Assembly: GCF_030272615.1 (NCBI RefSeq)
Contig: NC_081413.1
Span: forward strand, 160,516,849-160,580,848
Reading direction: 5' to 3'
DNA length: 64,000 nucleotides
From: Cryptomeria japonica
Taxonomy: Eukaryota; Streptophyta; Pinopsida; Cupressales; Cupressaceae
A model generated the notes under the pieces. It saw only the letters and a list, made by a program, of their open reading frames with translations. It searched no databases and had not been told where the DNA came from. Position 1 is the first letter of the stretch. The number at the start of each line of letters is the position of its first letter. Made by a program: the position numbers and the translations under genes. Positions 59,548 to 64,000 of the stretch are shown here, piece after piece.

Positions 59548-59552
59548 AGCAT

Positions 59553-60780
59553 AACACTGACAATGTCTACTATGTTGAAGGATTAAAGCATAACCTTTTA
59601 AGTGTTGGTTAATTAGTTGAGAAAGGATTTCAGTTACAATTTAAAAATGGAAAATGCAAAATCATGAATAGAACTGGTTTGGAAATTGCAACTAGTAATC
59701 AGACTAGAGGTAATATCTTTCATTTGAATAATAGTGAAAAGGCATACTTGATTGCACATATAGATGAAAGTTGGTTATGGCATAAGAGACTATGCCATGT
59801 AAACTTTGATTGCATGGTAAAGATCAGTACTTCTAAGGCAGTTAGAGATCTACCTAAAATTGTGAAACCTCAGAGTACAATTTGTAAGGAATGTCAATTT
59901 GGAAAACAAGTTAGAGCTAGTTTCAAAAGTATTCTAGAAAAATCCAATAATGCTCTTGATTTGATTCACACTGATTTATGTGGTCCAGCTAGAACTAAAA
60001 GCTTACAAGGTGATAGATATTTTATGCTAATTATTGATGATTATTCTAGAATGTGTTGGGTTACTTTTCTCAGAGAAAAATCATAAGCACTTTGAAAGTT
60101 CAAACTATTCAAAGAAATGGTTGAGAATGAAACCGGTAAGAAAATCAAATGTTTAAGATCAGATCAAGGAGGAGAACTCACATCTAAGGACTTTAATACA
60201 TTCTATGAAGTGAATAGAATTAGAAGACAGTTATCAGCACCTCAGACACCACAACAGACAGGAGTTGTTGAAAGGAAAAATAGAACTATCTTGGATGCAG
60301 CAAGAAGTATGTTATCTAAAGCAAATCTACTACATGTGTATTGGAGAGAAGCAGTTAGCACTATTGTCTATACATTCAACAAAGTTCACATCAAAGGTGA
60401 AATCGATAAGACCCCTCATGAACTATGGTTTGGTAATACTCCTACTCTTAAGTATTTCAGAATTTTTGGAAGTTAATGTTATAATAGAAGAGATGAGTAT
60501 ATTGGCAAATTTGATCCTAGAAGTGATGAAAGAATATTTCTTGGTTATTCATCTAAGAGCAAGGCATATAGATGTTTTAATAAGAGATTGCAGAAAATTG
60601 TTGAGAGTACAAATGTAAAGATTGATGAACAATTCAGAGGAACTTCAAGGTATATAGACTCTGAACCGGCAACATAAATTGTGACAAATGAACCTACACC
60701 AAATCCATTGGTACAAAATGAAGATCTAGTTACCTCGGTATCATCATAGGATTCCACAGTAATTGAAGAACAACAACAAA
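59553..60780 (+). pseudogene. copia-E integrase
   Basis: It resumes after copia-F with VYYVEGLKHN, a TAA replacing Gln in SVGQLVEKG (59608-59610), CKECQFGKQ, the core with IHTDLCGPAR, LRSDQGGELTS (Phe to Leu) and TGVVERKNRTI with the catalytic Glu. Stops lie at 60084-60086, near 60096, at 60474-60476 and near 60676, with one more near 60748. The linker then leads into TPRYVRLNHSED. Confidence 0.87.
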
Positions 60781-62437
60781 CTAAGACACCCCGGTATGTA
60801 AGATTGAATCATTCTGAAGATAAGATAATTGGAAACAAATTTAAAGGAGTTATGACAAGAGGAAGATTGGCAAATGAGGAGGTATGTCTTATTTCTCAAA
60901 TTGAACCATCATCTATCAATGAGGCATGTGAAGATAAATTTTGGATTAAAGCTATGGAAAAAGAATTAGGACAAATTGAGAAAAATAATACTTGGACATT
61001 AGTTCCCCGGCCTAAAGATAAAAATGTAATTGGAACTAAATGGGTATTTAGAAACAAACATAATGAAGATGGTAAGGTTGTCAGAAATAAAGCAAGACTA
61101 GTGTGTAAGGGATATTCTCAGAAAGAAGGAGTTGATTACAATGAAACCTTTGCACTGGTAGCCAAAATTGAGGTAGTCAGATTATTCTTAGCTTTTGCAG
61201 CTCACAAGGACTACAAAGTTTATCAAATGGATATTAAATGTGCATTTTTGAATGGAGATATTGAAGAGGAAGTATATATTGAACAACCTGATGGATTTTC
61301 TTTGACAGATGACAATGATATGGTTTGCAGGTTAAGAAAAGCTCTGTATGGATTAAAACAAGCCCCAAGAGCTTAGTATGCAAGGTTGGATAAGTATCTT
61401 TTAAAAATTGGTTTTACTAAAGAAAATGCAGATAGCAATTTATATTACAAAATAACTAATGATGACATCTTGATTATTGAAATATTTGTTGATGATATAA
61501 TCTTTGGAGGAGAAGATGGATTATGTAGGAATTTTCTATTAAAATGCAACAAGAATTTGAAATGTCTATGATTGGAGAAATAAAATTCTTTTTAGGATTG
61601 TAGATTTCATAGACTGATAAAGGTATATTTTTGAGTCAATCCAAGTACTTGAAAGAATTACTAAAGAAATTTGGGATGGAGAACTCTAAACCGGTAAGCA
61701 CATCTATGACTACAAATGACAAATTATTTCAAAGGGATGAATCTACACCTGTTAATCCAACTAGATACAAATCTATGATAGGAGGTTTACTGTATTTAAC
61801 ACAAACTAGGCCTGATATTATGAATGCGATATGTATTGTTTCTAGATTTCATAGTAATCCTAGGGAAAATCATGAATCAGTAGTAAAAAAGATTTTTTGT
61901 TACTTATAAGGCACAACAAATCTTGGATTATGGTATCCTAGAGATGAAAATTTTGACCTATGTGCATACACAAATGCAAATTGGGTAGGAGATGTGGATG
62001 ATAGAAAAAGCACCACTGAAGGAGCATTCTTTCTTGGAAAAAGATTAGTTTCTTGGTTGAGTAAGAAACAGAGTTGTACATCTTTATCAACAGCAGAATG
62101 AGAATATGTTGTAGTAGCAACTAACTGTACACATGTACTATGGCTTAAGCAAATGTTGAAAGACATAAAGGTAAAATGCAAGGAACCCATTACTATATAT
62201 TGTGATAACACTGCAACAATTGATATATCTAAGAATCCAGTATTACATTCTAAAACAAAACATGTTTCTATCAAATTGAATTTTCTAAGGGAAAAAGTGG
62301 AAGAAAAAGAGATAAAACTAGTTTATGTGAATACTAAAGAACAACTTGCAGATATTTTCACAAAACCTTTGCCTAAGGAGACCTTTGAATATCTCAGAGA
62401 TCATCTTGGAGTCATACCACCACTAGTAGAGACTTAG
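60781..62437 (+). pseudogene. copia-E reverse transcriptase and RNase H
   Basis: It contains [46 protein letters not shown] followed by TAG (Trp in relatives), [12 protein letters not shown], a frameshift near 61535, then TAG at 61601-61603 and 61610-61612 at the two Gln codons of FLGLQI-Q-TD. RNase H has AYTNANWVGDVDD (the first Asp is Asn here), an intact KKQSC, TGA near 62099 and a C-terminal frame (62153-62437) ending HLGVIPPLVET. Confidence 0.88.
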
Positions 62438-62782
62438 ATAGTTGATGATTGTCATCAACCAACAGAATTGAAAGACAAATCTTTTACTCCAGTCTTTGAT
62501 GAGGAAGCTACTTCTCAGGGGGAGTAGTTGGTATTTTGTATGAACTTGATTTTTGTAACTTTGGCATTTGATGTCAAAGGGGGAGAGAAATATATGGAAA
62601 AACACATTATCTTTTGAGGAGAGATTGGTATTAAAGATTACTCTTTGGATAAACACATGTTGCTCCCAGGGGGAGAAATTGTTGTTTAAAGGAGATTGTT
62701 GGTTTTTGGTATTTGGCATTTCTGTTTTGGCACTTTGATGGTTTTTCCATCTTGTGTTGCAATCAATGCCAAAGGGGGAGAT
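62438..62782 (+). other. copia-E 3' untranslated region with repeated polypurine tracts
   Basis: Purine runs lie at 62516-62524, 62576-62587, 62668-62677 and 62770-62782; the last abuts the LTR. The first is followed by agttggtattttgtatg, which resembles the LTR start (ttggtattttggtatg). Confidence 0.75.
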
Positions 62783-63677
62783 TTTTGGTATTTTGGTATG
62801 GTTTTGTCATTGATGTCAACACCTATTGAAACACTAGCACTTTGGAGATCTAGCAACATTCACCAGCAAGCAAGTAACTATTGCACAATTACTGGTATAT
62901 GGTTCACCGGTAGGATATAATGTTCACCAACACTTGGAACGATATGGAAGACACTTGATAATGTCAAAGACATCGTATGGACACTTTGTTTTGAAGAATT
63001 GATCATTGGTATATTCATATTTGCATATTTTCTTTTATCGACAAATAGGTCTAGGGTTATCTAGGGTTACACCGGCAGGTTTATCTTTTCCAAATCAGCA
63101 TGGCACGCTATGGAGATAATTTATTATTGTTGTAAATGCATTAAGCCAACATGTTTAATTGGTTATTGCATCGGATATTATATTGTATGTAAAATATTTT
63201 TATTGTAATATCTTGTAGAGCCGACCTACTAAAATTGGTCTTAGGTTATGGTATAAATGTAAGATCTTATTTGTAAGATCAAATGTGGAATGCGAAAAAG
63301 AATTGTGTGAAGGTATATGCGAGGTTAAGCAGAGGTATACATGAAGACATCATTTGAAGGTGAAGCTAGGTTTTTGTAGAAGCATATCAGTATTACACCG
63401 GAACTGAATCTAGCATATGAAGATGCTATTTTGTGCAGTACATTCTTATTGGATCTAACCATCCAACTATAGTCAGTGTGACTCCCATTTTGTGATTGAG
63501 CAATGAGCTCTAGACTATTGTCTTTTCTGCATGTGCAGACCCCATTTATGTACACTTACTATCTACAGTAGTATCATTTGATTGTGGGTAAGGTTTCCCA
63601 CCATGGTTTTTACCCTTATAGGGTTTCCACATACAAATATTGGTGTTATGTGTTGTGGTTGACTCTATGTTTATGTT
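62783..63677 (+). repeat. copia-E 3' LTR, truncated
   Basis: 895 bp, starting TTTTGGTATTTTGG where the 5' LTR has TGTTGG. It is nearly identical to the 5' LTR until 'tatgtt' at 63677, where homology stops. The remaining ~167 bp are displaced to the right of the window. Confidence 0.9.
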
Positions 63678-64000
63678 TGTGAGGCCTCACCTCAACTCAG
63701 TCTAACATTTCAGTGGTTTTTATATTGAGACTATTACAGATACTTTATTTTGATGCATTTTGGAATTTAGAACTTATATGATTTCAGGATTTGGATAACA
63801 TTGCTATATATTGATGATTTATTTATATGCTTTATGAGATAGAACACTACATGATTTTTGAATAAGATGAAATTGCGGTGATAAATGTCATTATTGAATT
63901 TGTAGGACTTTACTATGATAATAGAATTATGATTTATGTTTAATTTTATGAGAATTAGGATGAATTGCTTATGTGAAATTGCTTGGATAAAAGATGTATT
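63678..64000 (+). other. Probable start of another inserted element
   Basis: Sequence starting TGTGAGGCCTCACCTC interrupts the copia-E LTR. The TG start and abrupt boundary fit an LTR, and 'gtgaggcctcac' is a perfect 12-bp palindrome. The rest is AT-rich with no gene. The predicted target duplication is ATGTT (63673-63677). Confidence 0.5.

Larger units (their letters stand above)
49528..63677 (+). mobile_element. copia-E: Ty1/copia element split by copia-F
   Basis: The 5' LTR, primer site, gag and protease (49528-51914) and the integrase, reverse transcriptase, RNase H and 3' LTR (59553-63677) belong to one element; copia-F lies between, inside the protease-integrase spacer, with AGCAT on both sides. 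It is the same family as copia-A. The 3' LTR is cut at 63677. Numerous stops and a frameshift make it inactive. Confidence 0.93.

Overview
The window is eukaryotic, almost certainly from a seed plant with a large, repeat-filled nuclear genome. A gymnosperm would fit, but nothing here proves it. I see no intact cellular gene, no tRNA or rRNA gene and no prokaryotic feature. Nearly every base belongs to LTR retrotransposons inserted into one another, plus one tandem satellite array and one decayed transposase-like gene. Almost all coding regions carry stops or frameshifts, so this is a retrotransposon graveyard.

Left part (1-25869), a nest read from youngest to oldest. A rearranged Ty3/gypsy element of the Tat/Ogre type (1-10688, left end outside the window) interrupts the RNase H region of a Ty1/copia element on the minus strand (copia-A, 10689-15528). 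Copia-A interrupts the reverse transcriptase of a second minus-strand copia element (copia-B, 15529-21690), whose 5' LTR also holds a solo LTR (19498-21004). Copia-B interrupts a plus-strand LTR (21691-22546). That LTR sits in the integrase-RT linker of a plus-strand copia element (copia-C, 22547-25869). The gypsy element has a striking internal inversion: gag, leader and one LTR lie on the minus strand, while protease, 3' region and another LTR lie on the plus strand.

Middle (25870-43298). A short palindromic repeat patch and a pyrimidine-rich tract precede a decayed, transposase-like gene (26852-28593 and 39248-40350). This gene is split by a 10.65 kb non-autonomous LTR element (28594-39247). 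The element has paired LTRs, a 5-bp target duplication GTTAG, a primer binding site, a polypurine tract and one long Gln/Pro-rich reading frame, but no pol domains. About 6.8 copies of a roughly 359-bp tandem repeat follow (40870-43298).

Right part (43299-64000), a second nest. Copia-D (minus, 43299-49527) borders the satellite. Its 5' LTR is interrupted by copia-E (plus, 49528-63677, same family as copia-A). Copia-E is split by copia-F (minus, 51915-59547, related to copia-B) with a perfect AGCAT target duplication. The 3' LTR of copia-E is cut at 63677/63678 by a sequence that begins TGTG, probably another LTR element running off the window.

Most notable signals: TAG stops at the same conserved Gln codons in independently inserted copies, which suggests recurrent C-to-T decay; stops at one gag codon in three copies; the quasi-palindromic gypsy element; the pol-less element with an interrupted frame of about 930 codons; and repeated polypurine tracts that echo the LTR junction.
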